A stretch of 64,000 nt of DNA from Anoxybacillus sp. J5B_2022 (GCF_026847645.1 NZ_JAPSMC010000001.1:62001-126000); one strand, 5' to 3'. Numbered from the stretch's first letter, positions 12,597-22,406 are shown. Made by a program: numbers and translations. Notes: generated from the sequence alone by a model not told the origin.

Positions 12597-13659
12597 TCGC
12601 TTGCTCCAGCTTTTTCGATTGGTCGTCTAAAATGAGCGCATCGATAATTTCGTCGAGCTTTCCTTCTAATATTTGGTCGAGCTTTTGCAACGTCAACCCG
12701 ATACGGTGGTCGGTGACGCGGTTTTGCGGGAAGTTGTACGTGCGAATGCGCTCGGAGCGGTCGCCCGTGCCGACGGCTTGCTTGCGTGTTTGGTCGTATT
12801 CGGCACGCGCTTCTTGCTGGTATTTGTCGTAAATGCGGGCGCGCAATACTTTCATCGCTTTTTCTTTGTTTTTAATTTGCGATTTTTCGTCTTGGCATGA
12901 AACGACGATGCCGGTTGGAATGTGTGTCAAACGAACGGCTGACATCGTCGTGTTAACGCTTTGTCCACCCGGTCCGCTTGATGCGAACGTATCGACGCGA
13001 ATATCTTTTTCGTGAATTTCGACTTCGACTTCTTCCATTTCCGGCAAGCAAGCAACGGTCGCTGTCGATGTATGAATGCGGCCGCCCGATTCCGTTTCTG
13101 GCACGCGCTGGACGCGATGGGCGCCGTTTTCAAACTTCAGTTTCGAATACGCTCCCTTTCCTTGCACCATAAAAATAATTTCTTTATAGCCGCCCAATCC
13201 TGTCGGGCTTGCCTCGATGACTTCTGTTTTCCATCCTTGCGATTCGGCATAGCGCGTATACATGCGGTACAAGTCACCGGCGAACAATGCCGCCTCTTCA
13301 CCGCCAGCCGCCCCGCGAATTTCCATAATAACGTTTTTGTCATCGTTCGGGTCTTTTGGAAGCAAGAGTACTTTTAGTTTTTCGACAAGCGCTTCTTCCC
13401 GCTCTTCTAGTTCGCTAATTTCCTCTTTCACCATCTCGCGCATCTCTGCGTCCAATTTTTCCTCTAACATCGCTTTTGCATCAAGAAGCTGCTCGCGAAC
13501 AGATTTATATTCCCGATACGTAAGCACCGTTTCTTCTAAATCGGACTGCTCTTTCGAATAGTCCCGAAGTTTTTTTGGATCGTTAATCACTTCTGGATCC
13601 ATTAACAACTGGTTCAACTTTTCATAACGCTCTTCTACTGCTTGAAGACGGTCAAACAC
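12586..13659 (-). CDS. prfA: Peptide chain release factor 1
   Basis: Reads UAA and UAG stop codons. 357 residues. The peptidyl-tRNA hydrolysis motif is [15 protein letters not shown] at 13659 ([15 protein letters not shown]) lies 7 nt after AGAGGTG and matches the N-terminus of Bacillus RF1 better than the ATG at 13665, which touches the ribosome site. Confidence 0.97.
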   Translation of the reverse strand: MFDRLQAVEERYEKLNQLLMDPEVINDPKKLRDYSKEQSDLEETVLTYREYKSVREQLLDAKAMLEEKLDAEMREMVKEEISELEEREEALVEKLKVLLLPKDPNDDKNVIMEIRGAAGGEEAALFAGDLYRMYTRYAESQGWKTEVIEASPTGLGGYKEIIFMVQGKGAYSKLKFENGAHRVQRVPETESGGRIHTSTATVACLPEMEEVEVEIHEKDIRVDTFASSGPGGQSVNTTMSAVRLTHIPTGIVVSCQDEKSQIKNKEKAMKVLRARIYDKYQQEARAEYDQTRKQAVGTGDRSERIRTYNFPQNRVTDHRIGLTLQKLDQILEGKLDEIIDALILDDQSKKLEQANEA

Positions 13660-13766
13660 ACTCATTCACCTCTACCTTTGTCCATGCACAGTCTAATTTC
13701 TAATTATACTACAATTTAAGGAAAGGAGAAAGGTCGGAATCGTTTGTGACAATTTTGTGAAAAAAA

Positions 13767-13803
13767 TGCCGTTCATTCGGACAAAAGTGCCGAAATTTCG
13801 GCA
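13767..13803 (+). promoter_or_regulatory. Paired palindromes, probable activator sites upstream of the sigma-54 promoter
   Basis: 13788-13803 is a perfect 16-bp palindrome (TGCCGAAATTTCGGCA). A weaker copy, TGCCGTTCATTCGGAC, lies at 13767-13782. Their starts are 21 bp apart, two helical turns, placing both on one DNA face about 45-75 bp before the -24 element. This is the arrangement expected for an NtrC-type activator. Binding by the response regulator at 16510-17949 is inferred. Confidence 0.65.
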
Positions 13804-13844
13804 TCTTTTTCTACCAAGCCTTTTATTTTTTTATTTTTTTGAAT

Positions 13845-13860
13845 TGGCACACTTTTTGCA
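13845..13860 (+). promoter_or_regulatory. Sigma-54 (-24/-12) promoter of adh-aldh
   Basis: TGGCACACTTTTTGCA matches the sigma-54 consensus TGGCAC-N5-TTGCW at every fixed position. It lies 47 nt before the alcohol dehydrogenase ATG, leaving room for a start site near 13871. SigL is the Bacillus sigma-54. Confidence 0.88.
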
Positions 13861-13907
13861 TTTTAAAATAGGTGAACCGACAAATTTTTTGAAAGGGGAT
13901 AGGGAGA

Positions 13908-14918
13908 ATGAAAGCAGCAGTTGTTCACGAGTTCAAACAAAAGCTTCGAATCGAGGAGGTCGAAAAGCCGACACTAGAGTATGGCGAGGTGCTTGTCAAA
14001 ATCGAAGCTTGCGGCGTCTGCCATACCGATTTGCACGCTGCCCATGGGGACTGGCCGGTCAAACCGAAACTTCCGCTCATTCCTGGGCATGAAGGGGTAG
14101 GAGTTGTAGTGGAAGTGGGCGAAGGGGTAAAATCGCTAAAAGTTGGCGATCGCGTTGGCATTCCGTGGCTATATTCGGCGTGCGGCGAATGTGAATATTG
14201 TTTAAGCGGACAAGAAACGCTTTGTCCACACCAATTAAACGGTGGGTATTCCGTCGACGGCGGCTATGCCGAATATTGCAAAGCGCCAGCTGATTATGTA
14301 GCACGCATTCCAGAAAACCTCGATCCAGTCGAAGTCGCACCGATTCTTTGCGCGGGGGTTACGACATATAAAGCATTGAAAGTATCGAATGCCAAACCAG
14401 GCGACTGGGTTGCGATTTACGGCATCGGCGGGTTAGGGCATATCGCACTGCAATACGCTAAAGCGATGGGATTCAACGTCGTTGCTGTCGATATTAGCGA
14501 TGACAAAGCAGAGCTAGCCACGAAACTGGGAGCAGATATCGCTATCAACGGGTTAAAAGAAGACCCAGTCGCAGCGATTCAAGAAAAAGTAGGCGGTGTC
14601 CAAGCTGCCATTAGCGTCGCTGTAACGAAAAAAGCGTTCGAACAAGCCTATCGCTCCATTAAACGCGGTGGATGCCTCGTCGTTGTCGGCTTGCCGCACG
14701 ATGAATTGCCAATTCCAATTTTCGATACAGTCTTAAATGGTGTGACGGTGAAAGGGTCAATCGTTGGCACAAGAAAAGATATGCAAGAAGCGTTAGATTT
14801 TGCCGCGCGCGGAAAAGTTCGCCCAATCGTGGAAGCGGTTCCATTAGAAAAAATTAATGATGTGTTCGAGAAAATGGAAAAGGGACAAATTAACGGCCGC
14901 ATCGTTTTAACGATGTAA
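13908..14918 (+). CDS. adhT: Zinc-dependent alcohol dehydrogenase (ADH-T type)
   Basis: NAD-linked medium-chain alcohol dehydrogenase oxidising ethanol and other primary alcohols to aldehydes. 336 residues. Catalytic zinc site in [16 protein letters not shown] with GHEGVG. The structural zinc is held by four Cys in [15 protein letters not shown]. The Rossmann motif is GIGGLG. It closely resembles Geobacillus stearothermophilus ADH-T. It follows the sigma-54 promoter and is followed by an aldehyde dehydrogenase, so alcohol is probably taken on to the acid. Confidence 0.95.
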   Translation: MKAAVVHEFKQKLRIEEVEKPTLEYGEVLVKIEACGVCHTDLHAAHGDWPVKPKLPLIPGHEGVGVVVEVGEGVKSLKVGDRVGIPWLYSACGECEYCLSGQETLCPHQLNGGYSVDGGYAEYCKAPADYVARIPENLDPVEVAPILCAGVTTYKALKVSNAKPGDWVAIYGIGGLGHIALQYAKAMGFNVVAVDISDDKAELATKLGADIAINGLKEDPVAAIQEKVGGVQAAISVAVTKKAFEQAYRSIKRGGCLVVVGLPHDELPIPIFDTVLNGVTVKGSIVGTRKDMQEALDFAARGKVRPIVEAVPLEKINDVFEKMEKGQINGRIVLTM

Positions 14919-14923
14919 CAATT

Positions 14924-14950
14924 TAGGGTGTCCCTCTTCGGGACATCCTA
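14924..14950 (+). other. Intercistronic hairpin
   Basis: 11-bp stem with one G-U-type mismatch (TAGGGTGTCCC / GGGACATCCTA), 5-nt loop, between the two dehydrogenase genes. No T tract follows, so it is more likely an mRNA stability or partial attenuation element than a full terminator. Confidence 0.6.
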
Positions 14951-14974
14951 GCGAAAAAACAAGGGGGAGTTTAC

Positions 14975-16492
14975 GTGATTTACAGCCAACCGGGAGAAAA
15001 AGACGCAAAAGTCCAATTTAAAAAGCGATACGATAACTATATTAACGGGGAATGGGTGCCGCCTATTTCCGGGCAATATTTTGCAAATATTACGCCTGTA
15101 ACCGGAGAAGTATTTTGCGAAGTCGCCCGCTCGCAAGCCGAAGACATCGAACTAGCGCTCGATGCCGCTCATGCAGCAAAAGAGGCGTGGGGAAAAACAT
15201 CGCCGGCAGAAAGAGCGTTCATTTTAAACAAAATTGCAGACCGCATGGAAGAAAATTTAGAAATGCTAGCCGTCGCAGAAACGTGGGATAATGGCAAACC
15301 AATTCGCGAAACGTTAAACGCCGATTTGCCGCTGGCCATCGACCATTTCCGTTACTTTGCTGGCGCGATTCGTGCTCAAGAAGGAACGATTAGCCAATTG
15401 GACGATGATACCGTCGCCTACCATTTCCACGAGCCGCTTGGCGTTGTCGGGCAAATTATCCCATGGAACTTCCCGTTATTAATGGCGGCGTGGAAAATTG
15501 CCCCTGCGCTCGCTGCTGGAAACTGCATCGTGCTAAAACCAGCCGAACAAACGCCCGCATCGATTATGGTGCTGCTGGAGTTGATTGGCGACTTGCTGCC
15601 GCCTGGCGTGCTTAACGTCGTCAATGGCTTTGGGCTTGAAGCCGGAAAGCCGTTAGCCTCCAGCCCGCGCATCGCCAAAATCGCCTTTACCGGCGAAACG
15701 ACGACCGGTCGTTTAATTATGCAATATGCGTCGCAAAATATTATCCCAGTGACGCTTGAGTTAGGGGGAAAATCGCCGAATATTTTCTTCCCAGACGTTA
15801 TGGAAGCAGACGACGACTTTTTCGATAAAGCGATTGAAGGATTTGTCATGTTCGCCTTAAACCAAGGGGAAGTGTGCACATGCCCTTCTAGAGCGTTAAT
15901 TCACGAATCGATTTATGAGGCGTTTATGGAACGGGCGCTCGAGCGCGTTCAAAACATTAAAACAGGAAACCCGCTCGACACGACTACGATGATGGGGGCG
16001 CAAGCTTCATCGGAGCAAATGGAGAAAATTCTTTCGTATATCGATATCGGAAAACAAGAAGGGGCGCAATGCCTCATCGGCGGGGAAAGAAATGTGATCG
16101 CCGGCTTGGAAAATGGCTACTATATTCAACCGACGGTCTTTAAAGGCCATAATAAAATGCGGATTTTCCAAGAAGAAATTTTCGGTCCGGTCGTATCGGT
16201 GACGACGTTCAAAGACGAAGCCGAAGCGCTCGACATTGCTAATGATACGTTATACGGGCTCGGCGCAGGCGTATGGACGCGCAACATTAACCGTGCGTAC
16301 CGATTCGGACGAGGCATTCAAGCAGGCCGCGTCTGGACGAACTGCTATCATTCATATCCAGCGCACGCGGCGTTTGGCGGCTATAAAATGTCCGGCATCG
16401 GCCGTGAAACACATCATATGATGCTAACACACTATCAACAAACGAAAAATATACTCGTTAGCTACAATCCGAAAGCATTGGGCTTCTTCTAA
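14975..16492 (+). CDS. NAD-dependent aldehyde dehydrogenase
   Basis: Oxidises aldehydes to carboxylic acids. 505 residues, GTG start after AAGGGGGAG. Family motifs: [23 protein letters not shown], general-base Glu in LELGGKSPN, nucleophile Cys in [11 protein letters not shown] (two Cys near each other), and EEIFGPVV. The C-terminal [15 protein letters not shown] is typical of acetaldehyde-type dehydrogenases. It is probably co-transcribed with adhT from the sigma-54 promoter. Exact substrate range unknown. Confidence 0.93.
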   Translation: MIYSQPGEKDAKVQFKKRYDNYINGEWVPPISGQYFANITPVTGEVFCEVARSQAEDIELALDAAHAAKEAWGKTSPAERAFILNKIADRMEENLEMLAVAETWDNGKPIRETLNADLPLAIDHFRYFAGAIRAQEGTISQLDDDTVAYHFHEPLGVVGQIIPWNFPLLMAAWKIAPALAAGNCIVLKPAEQTPASIMVLLELIGDLLPPGVLNVVNGFGLEAGKPLASSPRIAKIAFTGETTTGRLIMQYASQNIIPVTLELGGKSPNIFFPDVMEADDDFFDKAIEGFVMFALNQGEVCTCPSRALIHESIYEAFMERALERVQNIKTGNPLDTTTMMGAQASSEQMEKILSYIDIGKQEGAQCLIGGERNVIAGLENGYYIQPTVFKGHNKMRIFQEEIFGPVVSVTTFKDEAEALDIANDTLYGLGAGVWTRNINRAYRFGRGIQAGRVWTNCYHSYPAHAAFGGYKMSGIGRETHHMMLTHYQQTKNILVSYNPKALGFF

Positions 16493-16498
16493 AGCGCA

Positions 16499-16531
16499 AG
16501 GGACTGGCCTTATTTTTGGTCAGCCCCTTTT
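16499..16531 (+). terminator. Terminator after the aldehyde dehydrogenase
   Basis: GGGACTGGCC / GGTCAGCCCC stem followed by TTTTTCTTTT on the plus strand. It overlaps the 3' end of the convergent response regulator gene. Confidence 0.8.
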
Positions 16532-17949
16532 TCTTTTAATAAATACCTCAATTTCCGCACCGTAATGTTGAGCCGCTCGGCTGTTTCTTTTCGGTTGCCA
16601 ATCGTTTCTTTTAACGTTTTCATGACAAAGGCACGTCCGATCGTTGTTTCTAACTCCTTTACTAACGACAGCACATATTCTAAATCTACAGATTCATTTT
16701 TTTTCCATAACGATAAAATATCATTTATCCATTCGTGCAAATACGTCTCCAAATCTGTGTCGCTCGTCTTTTTTCCGACTATCGGCATCGAAGTGTGCGA
16801 AGTTTTCAGCTTTTCCGGAAGGTATGGCGGGGTAATAATCGCTGTTTCCCCTTCCGCTAATGTCACCGCTCGCTTGATGACGTTAAATAACTCTCTTACA
16901 TTGCCTGGCCAATGGTATTGGCCCATATAAGCAAGGCTTTCTTCTGAAAACGATAGCGGCGAGTGTAATTTTTTTAAGAAATAGTCGACAAGCAGCGGCA
17001 AATCTTCTAGCCGTTCACGAAGCGGTGGGATCGTTAGTTTTACGACATCCAATCGATAAAGCAAATCTTCGCGAAACGTTTTTTCTTCTACGGCTTTTGC
17101 CAAATTCACATGCGATGCGGCAATAATACGCGTATTCGTTTTGCGCACTGCTTCGCCGCCAACACGAATATACTCTCCCGTTTCTAGCACGCGCAACAGC
17201 TTCACTTGCGTTGCTAGAGAGGCTTCCCCGATTTCATCTAAAAACAGTGTGCCGCGATTGGCGATTTCGAACATGCCCTTTTTTTCTTTTACCGCCCCTG
17301 TAAACGCCCCCTTTTCATGGCCGAACAATTCGCTCTCCAACAACGTTTCTGAAACAGCCCCGCAATTGATGCCGATAAACGGCTGGTCGTAGCGCATGCT
17401 CGCACTATGAATAAAATGGGCAAGCACTTCTTTCCCTGTCCCTGTTTCCCCTTCGATAAGCACGTTCACGTTTTTTTTCGCAATTTTATAGGCAAGCTTT
17501 AACAAGTCATTCATTTCTTTATTTGTTCCGACGATAAACCCGAGCGTTTCCGCTAGCTTGTACATGTCGTTTTGGGCAGAAGTAGCACCGCTTTGCAACA
17601 GCCCGTCAATCAATTGCTCTAGTTGGTCAATGTCATCAAACGGCTTTTCGACATAGTCGCTCGCCCCATATTTAATCGCTTCTACCGCCGTTTTTACCGT
17701 GCTATAACCTGTCATCACGACCGCTTTGCAAGCAGGAAGGGAAAGCTTTAGCTGTTTTAACAAATCTAACCCGTTCGTATCCGGCAATTTCACGTCGATT
17801 AACGCCAAGTCAAAGCGATGCTGGCGAATGAGGTTGGAAAAATCTCTTCCGCTAAACCCAAGCGTCACGTGATATCCTTTTTCTTCTAGTAGGTGGCGAA
17901 AAAAAGTGCCGACTTCACGCTCGTCGTCGATAACTAAAATATCGTACAT
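16510..17949 (-). CDS. Sigma-54-dependent response regulator (NtrC type)
   Basis: 479-residue two-component activator. Receiver domain residues 1-120 with phospho-acceptor Asp52 (LIDVKLPD). AAA+ domain about 140-375 with Walker A GETGTGKE, the sigma-54-contacting loop GAFTGA and Walker B LFLDEIGEA. The C-terminus has a Fis-like helix-turn-helix (NRKETAERLNITVRKLRYLLKEKG). Its start follows the kinase stop with no gap (TAGATG). It lies convergent to the adh-aldh genes that carry the only good sigma-54 promoter in the window, so it almost certainly controls them. Confidence 0.95.
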   Translation of the reverse strand: MYDILVIDDEREVGTFFRHLLEEKGYHVTLGFSGRDFSNLIRQHRFDLALIDVKLPDTNGLDLLKQLKLSLPACKAVVMTGYSTVKTAVEAIKYGASDYVEKPFDDIDQLEQLIDGLLQSGATSAQNDMYKLAETLGFIVGTNKEMNDLLKLAYKIAKKNVNVLIEGETGTGKEVLAHFIHSASMRYDQPFIGINCGAVSETLLESELFGHEKGAFTGAVKEKKGMFEIANRGTLFLDEIGEASLATQVKLLRVLETGEYIRVGGEAVRKTNTRIIAASHVNLAKAVEEKTFREDLLYRLDVVKLTIPPLRERLEDLPLLVDYFLKKLHSPLSFSEESLAYMGQYHWPGNVRELFNVIKRAVTLAEGETAIITPPYLPEKLKTSHTSMPIVGKKTSDTDLETYLHEWINDILSLWKKNESVDLEYVLSLVKELETTIGRAFVMKTLKETIGNRKETAERLNITVRKLRYLLKEKGADQK

Positions 17950-19593
17950 CTAACCTCTCCTTTCTTCTTTCGCCGGCAATTTTAACCGAAATTCGCTTCC
18001 TTCGCCGAGCTCGCTACTGACTTCAATCGTTCCGCCGTGGGCTTGTGCGATTCCTAAACTGACGGACAACCCAAGTCCGGTTCCTTTCCCTGGCCGCTTT
18101 GTCGTAAAAAACGGGTGAAAAATTTCTTGTAAATGCTGCTCGCTAATTCCTTTTCCGTTATCTTTAACGCATAAAACGACCCATCGCTTTTCTGCCTCGG
18201 TGACTAGTTTTGTTTCAATAGTAATCGTTTTCTTTTCGTCCTCTATTTCTTCTAGCGCATCTTTTGCGTTAATTAAAAGGTTTAAAATAATTTGCCCGAT
18301 TTGTTGAATGTTTCCTTCGATTAGTTCGAGCGAATCATCTAGTTGCTTTTGAATCGTAATATTTTGTTTTTGAATTTGATCGCCGATGAACCCTAATACT
18401 TGCTCAACCGCCTCGTTAATGGAACATTCTTCAAACATGTATTCATCTTGTCGCGAAAACGTCAATAAATTTTGAATGATCGTTTTGCACCGCTTTCCGC
18501 ACGAGTAGATGTCCGATAGCAGCTTGTAAGAGCGTTCATCTTTCATCGTTCGCAACAACAGCTGGGTATTTCCAAGAATCGCCGTCAGCGGATTGTTCAG
18601 TTCATGCGCAATGCCCGCTGCCATTTCCCCAATGGCGGCAAGTTTCCCGGATTGAACGAGCTGGGCTTCGATTTGCAGCCTTTCGGTAATGTCATTAATA
18701 TACATAATAACCGCATACATCTTTTGCTGTTCGTTCCATACAGGATACGAGTGCAGTTCGCAGACGCGTTGCTGAATATGCAGGTGTCGGTGCACTGGTT
18801 TTTTCGTTTCTATATTTTCGATAATCGGGCTTTCACTCGGTTCAATCCCTAGCAGTTGGCAAATGTTTGTTTGTTGTACATCAGAAAAAAACGTTTTCAC
18901 TGCGTCGTTGTACCGCAAAATATTTCCGTCTAAGTCAACGACGAAAATCATCTCCGAAACGGCGCGAAACGTTTCTTCCCATTCTTTTTTGCTCGTTAAT
19001 ACTTCATTGTAAAGGCGAGCATTTTCGATGCAAACAGCTAGTTGGTCGCCGAACTGTTGAAAAAACGAAAGGTCTGCTTCGTCATATGCAACGATTTCTT
19101 TGCTTCCGATGCTTAAGACGCCAATCACTTGGGTTTTACGCATGAGCGGAATAAACAGCACGCTCTGAATGCCTAGTGCTTCGTACACAGTTGTTTCAAT
19201 AAACGCCGGTTCTTTTTGTACTTCATAAAAAATTTTTTCAAGCGATTGAATCGCTTTCCAATACAGTGAACGTTCTTTCGGCAGCACAAACCCTACGGGA
19301 AAATAGAGGGCATGTGCTGGATAGACGTTCGTTAAAATAAGCTGCTCTTGTTCGTATAGTGATAAACTTATTCTTGCGAGCGGAAAAATTTCTTTTAGTT
19401 TGTCGAACGTGTTTTTGAGCATATCGTCCATCGACATATTGATATTAAAGCTTTTCGTGATGTCGTTAATAATTTCTAGCTGCATATTTTTCTTTTTTAA
19501 TTCCGTGACCATTTTTTTTAGTTCCGTATAATAGCTGCGCTTCGAAGATTGTACACCGGTTAACATGTTGATCAGTTGTTGCCGCTCGTTCAT
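17950..19593 (-). CDS. Soluble sensor histidine kinase (GAF-PAS)
   Basis: About 547 residues with no membrane helix, so the signal is cytosolic. A short coiled coil leads to a GAF domain (about 55-205), then a PAS domain (about 215-330), then the HisKA dimerisation helix with phospho-acceptor His in GIAHELNNPLTAI. The ATPase follows with N box NLLINAKDAL, G1 VKDNGKGIS and G2 GKGTGLGLS. ATG at 19593 is 10 nt after AAAGG; an ATG at 19602 overlaps the preceding gene and touches that site. Cotranscribed with its response regulator. The ligand is unknown, possibly an alcohol, aldehyde or redox state. Confidence 0.93.
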   Translation of the reverse strand: MNERQQLINMLTGVQSSKRSYYTELKKMVTELKKKNMQLEIINDITKSFNINMSMDDMLKNTFDKLKEIFPLARISLSLYEQEQLILTNVYPAHALYFPVGFVLPKERSLYWKAIQSLEKIFYEVQKEPAFIETTVYEALGIQSVLFIPLMRKTQVIGVLSIGSKEIVAYDEADLSFFQQFGDQLAVCIENARLYNEVLTSKKEWEETFRAVSEMIFVVDLDGNILRYNDAVKTFFSDVQQTNICQLLGIEPSESPIIENIETKKPVHRHLHIQQRVCELHSYPVWNEQQKMYAVIMYINDITERLQIEAQLVQSGKLAAIGEMAAGIAHELNNPLTAILGNTQLLLRTMKDERSYKLLSDIYSCGKRCKTIIQNLLTFSRQDEYMFEECSINEAVEQVLGFIGDQIQKQNITIQKQLDDSLELIEGNIQQIGQIILNLLINAKDALEEIEDEKKTITIETKLVTEAEKRWVVLCVKDNGKGISEQHLQEIFHPFFTTKRPGKGTGLGLSVSLGIAQAHGGTIEVSSELGEGSEFRLKLPAKEERRG

Positions 19594-19595
19594 CT

Positions 19596-20744
19596 TTACC
19601 ATGCCTTTCTGAATAGTTCCTCAATGTCTTCGACTGTGACGTCCCGTGGGTTCGTAATCATGCACGCATCATGAAAAGCAACAACGCTCATTTGCCGTAG
19701 TTCGTCTTGTTCGACGCCGATATCGGCTAACCGTTGCGGTGCACCGATGTCGATGGCGAGCTGCTTTACGTAGTCAATCGCTTTTTTGCCTGCTGCCATC
19801 GCGGAAAGCCCGCGAGTATCAATGCCAAGAAAAAGGGCAATATCGGCAAATTTTTTTGGATTGGCTAACAAGTTGTATTCCATGACGTACGGCAGCAAAA
19901 TGGAATTCACATCTCCGTGAAGAAGGTTATATTTTCCGCCTACAGCATGCGACATTGCATGAACCGCACCTAAAATAGCGTTGGAAAAAGCTAACCCTGC
20001 CTGCAAGCTAGCCATCGCCATATTTGTTTTCGCTTCTTCGTTCATTTTCGACGCTACGGAAGGGCGTAAATATTCAGCGACGAGGGAAATGGCGTTTTTC
20101 GCTTGTACGTCCGTTAACGGTGTCGCCGCTAAGCTGACGTACGCTTCAATGCCGTGTGTTAATACGTCAAGCCCTGTCGAAGCCGTTAAATGGGCGCTTT
20201 TTGTCGATAACGTTTCCGGATCAATGATGGCAATATCAGGAATAAGTGAACGGGAAATGATCGTCATCTTTTTCTTCTCCTTCATATCAACGATGACGGA
20301 AAATTGCGAAACTTCCGAGCCTGACCCTGCCGTTGTCGAAACCATCACTTGCGGCGGGAGCGGATGATGAATTTTGTCGACTCCTTCATAATCATGAATT
20401 CGCCCGCCATTAGTCGCTAAAATAGCTATCGCTTTTGCCACATCAATCGGACTTCCTCCACCGATTCCGATAATCGCATCGCATTCGTTTTCGATATAGA
20501 TGCGGCACCCTTTTTCTACTTCGCTATCTTTCGGGTTAATCGTAACGTCATAAAATGTCGTATACTGTAGCCCCGCTTGCCGGCAACTTTCTACGACTAC
20601 ATCAAGCCAACCAGCAGCGATGACGCCCGGGTCGCTAACGATAAGTACGTTCGTTGCACCAAGCCGCAAACAACTTTCCCCTACTTGCTGAATCGAACCT
20701 TTTCCGAAAATCACTTCCGGCATGACAAATTTATGAATGTTCAT
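19596..20744 (-). CDS. Iron-containing alcohol dehydrogenase
   Basis: Group III NAD(P)-dependent dehydrogenase of 382 residues. The cofactor motif is GIGGGSPIDVAKA. Iron is held by an Asp and three His, seen in STGLDVLTHGIEAY, AMSHAVGG and YNLLHGDVN. The ATG at 20744 is 7 nt after AAGGGG. First gene of the operon with the histidine kinase and response regulator. It may produce the signal, act on a second alcohol, or be constitutive while the zinc enzyme is induced. Confidence 0.93.
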   Translation of the reverse strand: MNIHKFVMPEVIFGKGSIQQVGESCLRLGATNVLIVSDPGVIAAGWLDVVVESCRQAGLQYTTFYDVTINPKDSEVEKGCRIYIENECDAIIGIGGGSPIDVAKAIAILATNGGRIHDYEGVDKIHHPLPPQVMVSTTAGSGSEVSQFSVIVDMKEKKKMTIISRSLIPDIAIIDPETLSTKSAHLTASTGLDVLTHGIEAYVSLAATPLTDVQAKNAISLVAEYLRPSVASKMNEEAKTNMAMASLQAGLAFSNAILGAVHAMSHAVGGKYNLLHGDVNSILLPYVMEYNLLANPKKFADIALFLGIDTRGLSAMAAGKKAIDYVKQLAIDIGAPQRLADIGVEQDELRQMSVVAFHDACMITNPRDVTVEDIEELFRKAW

Positions 20745-20777
20745 ATGTACGCCCCTTACCAATAATCTTTCTTTTAT

Positions 20778-20805
20778 TGTATAACTATTAAGAAATTTTT
20801 GTCTA
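20778..20805 (-). promoter_or_regulatory. Candidate sigma-A promoter of the Fe-ADH/kinase/regulator operon
   Basis: Minus-strand TAGACA (20805-20800), 16-nt spacer, TATACA (20783-20778), 34 nt before the start codon. No sigma-54 signature is present here, so the sensor operon looks vegetatively expressed. Confidence 0.55.
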
Positions 20806-20825
20806 TTTTATTGTGAACGAAGCAA

Positions 20826-20852
20826 ATAAAAACGCCCTTTACACAGGGCGTG
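20826..20852 (-). terminator. Terminator after the YhcN-type lipoprotein gene
   Basis: ACGCCC / GGGCGT stem followed on the minus strand by TTTTTATTTG, immediately past the stop codon. Confidence 0.8.
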
Positions 20853-20853
20853 A

Positions 20854-21288
20854 TTAGTCGAGGCGGACGTGAATGTTGTACGTCGGGATCGCTTTTGTTA
20901 ATAGTTCGTACAGCTTCGTTCGGTCGGTTTGTCTTTGGTGGGACGAGCGATTCGGCGGGGCATCGACGGTCACCCACATGTCGCTTCCGTTCATCCATAC
21001 CGATTGGGCACGATAGTTTTTATATTGTTCGACAACTTGCACCGCTTTTTGGACGACTGCGCGGTCGTTGGCACTGCCGTCCGTTAAACTAATGAAGTTC
21101 GGATTTTGGTTTGTCTTCTCTGGGTCGTCGAAATGGTTATAGATACGGTCGACATCCGGACGCGCTTCGTTTGCGGTCATTAGCTTTCTTCCGTTGCGGT
21201 CTTCGTTTTGCGCATGGTATTGCGAATCGGTCGGGTTTAATGTACACGCAGCGAGAAATAACGGAAAAACTAGAAATAAGCGCTTCAT
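20854..21288 (-). CDS. YhcN/YlaJ-family sporulation lipoprotein
   Basis: 144-residue secreted lipoprotein. The signal peptide MKRLFLVFPLFLAAC ends in a lipobox (LAAC) with the lipidated Cys at residue 15. The rest resembles YhcN/YlaJ proteins associated with spores and germination in Bacillus: repeated Asn, Asp and Arg-rich segments and VVQKAVQVVEQYKNYRAQSVWMNGSDMWVTVD. The ATG at 21288 follows GGAGGCGATCAAC; the longer upstream frame crosses the tdk terminator and is rejected. Confidence 0.8.
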   Translation of the reverse strand: MKRLFLVFPLFLAACTLNPTDSQYHAQNEDRNGRKLMTANEARPDVDRIYNHFDDPEKTNQNPNFISLTDGSANDRAVVQKAVQVVEQYKNYRAQSVWMNGSDMWVTVDAPPNRSSHQRQTDRTKLYELLTKAIPTYNIHVRLD

Positions 21289-21370
21289 GTTGATCGCCTC
21301 CTCGCTGCTAGTTTTCCCGTTAGGCAAAAAAATATCGGCAGAAGAATATGACAGTTGTTTTTTCGCATGC

Positions 21371-21426
21371 CAAAAAACCGAACAGCTAGCTGCTTTGCCT
21401 GTTTGTCGGCAAGCAGCCGTGTTCGG
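21371..21426 (-). terminator. Long terminator hairpin after tdk
   Basis: Outer arms CCGAACA / TGTTCGG and inner arms GGCTGCTTGCC / GGCAAAGCAGC, followed on the minus strand by TTTTTTGG. It is unusually long (about 50 nt) for a terminator but sits at the expected place. Confidence 0.8.
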
Positions 21427-21468
21427 TTCCGTCAAAAAGGGAATTCGTTTTTCATTTAACACGTGCCA

Positions 21469-22089
21469 TCAACAAGTCGTTTGTCCGTTTTTCTGAAGGT
21501 GATGTTCGGTTGGTTTATCTGGCACTTCGTGGTGATGGCGGCAACGCGGCTCATACGATTCACTTGCGCCGACTAAAATAATCGGGTCATGGTAAGAAGC
21601 TGGCTGGCCGTTAATCAACCGCTGCGTCCGGCTTGCCGGCGAACCGCAAACTGTGCACACCGCTTGCAATTTCGTCACTGATTCGGCAATCGCCATTAAC
21701 GTCGGCACCGGTCCGAACGGCTCTCCGCGAAAATCTTGGTCGAGTCCGGCCACAATGACGCGATAACCGCGATCAGCTAACGTTTGTACGACATCGACAA
21801 TTTGTTCATCAAAAAATTGGATTTCGTCGATGGCAATGACATCGGTTTGTTCCGATATGTACGTAAAAATTTCTTTCGCTGAATGCACCGGAATCGCAAT
21901 CACAGACGTTCCGTTATGGGAAACGACTGCTTCCTCGCTATACCGGTTATCAATTGCCGGTTTAAATACTTTCACGTCTTGCTTGGCAAACGTCGCACGG
22001 CGCACACGGCGAATGAGTTCTTCCGATTTGCCGGAAAACATGCTTCCGCAAATCACTTCCAACCAGCCTGATTGTGTCATGACATACAT
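21469..22089 (-). CDS. tdk: Thymidine kinase
   Basis: Phosphorylates thymidine to dTMP in salvage. 206 residues from the ATG at 22089 (AAAGGGG 8 nt upstream). P-loop [11 protein letters not shown], lasso/catalytic region IDEIQFFD and [13 protein letters not shown] zinc site is formed by CTVCG and a C-terminal Cys (YEPRCRHHH). It lies between rpmE and the lipoprotein gene as in other Bacillaceae. Confidence 0.97.
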   Translation of the reverse strand: MYVMTQSGWLEVICGSMFSGKSEELIRRVRRATFAKQDVKVFKPAIDNRYSEEAVVSHNGTSVIAIPVHSAKEIFTYISEQTDVIAIDEIQFFDEQIVDVVQTLADRGYRVIVAGLDQDFRGEPFGPVPTLMAIAESVTKLQAVCTVCGSPASRTQRLINGQPASYHDPIILVGASESYEPRCRHHHEVPDKPTEHHLQKNGQTTC

Positions 22090-22163
22090 GAGGGCGTCCC
22101 CTTTCTTCCCAACATTCCATAAAAAGCGCATCGTCCCGATGGACGCTATATTCGTAAACAGTG

Positions 22164-22204
22164 AAAAAACAGGCAAGGGAACATGTTCGCTTGCCTGTTT
22201 TTTG
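22164..22204 (-). terminator. Terminator after rpmE
   Basis: CAGGCAAG / CTTGCCTG stem flanked by A and T runs; minus-strand tail TTTTTTCACTG. Symmetric flanks could allow action in both directions. Confidence 0.85.
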
Positions 22205-22205
22205 C

Positions 22206-22406
22206 TTACTTAAGGCCATATTTTTTGTTGAATTTATCAACACGTCCTGCCGCAGAAGCGAATTTTTGACGTCCTGTGTAGAATGGATGGCACTCTGAGC
22301 AAATCTCTACGCGCACTTCATTTTTCACAGAGCCGCTTTCGAACTCGTTTCCACAAGCACATTTTACGGTCACTTTTTTGTAATCTGGATGGATTCCTGC
22401 TTTCAT
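22206..22406 (-). CDS. rpmE: 50S ribosomal protein L31, zinc form
   Basis: 66-residue large-subunit protein. Cysteines in KCACGNEF and [13 protein letters not shown] make the zinc ribbon of the C+ form, rather than the zinc-free YtiA form. A strong AAGGAGATG ribosome site precedes it. Located between rho and tdk, the conserved order. Confidence 0.97.
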   Translation of the reverse strand: MKAGIHPDYKKVTVKCACGNEFESGSVKNEVRVEICSECHPFYTGRQKFASAAGRVDKFNKKYGLK

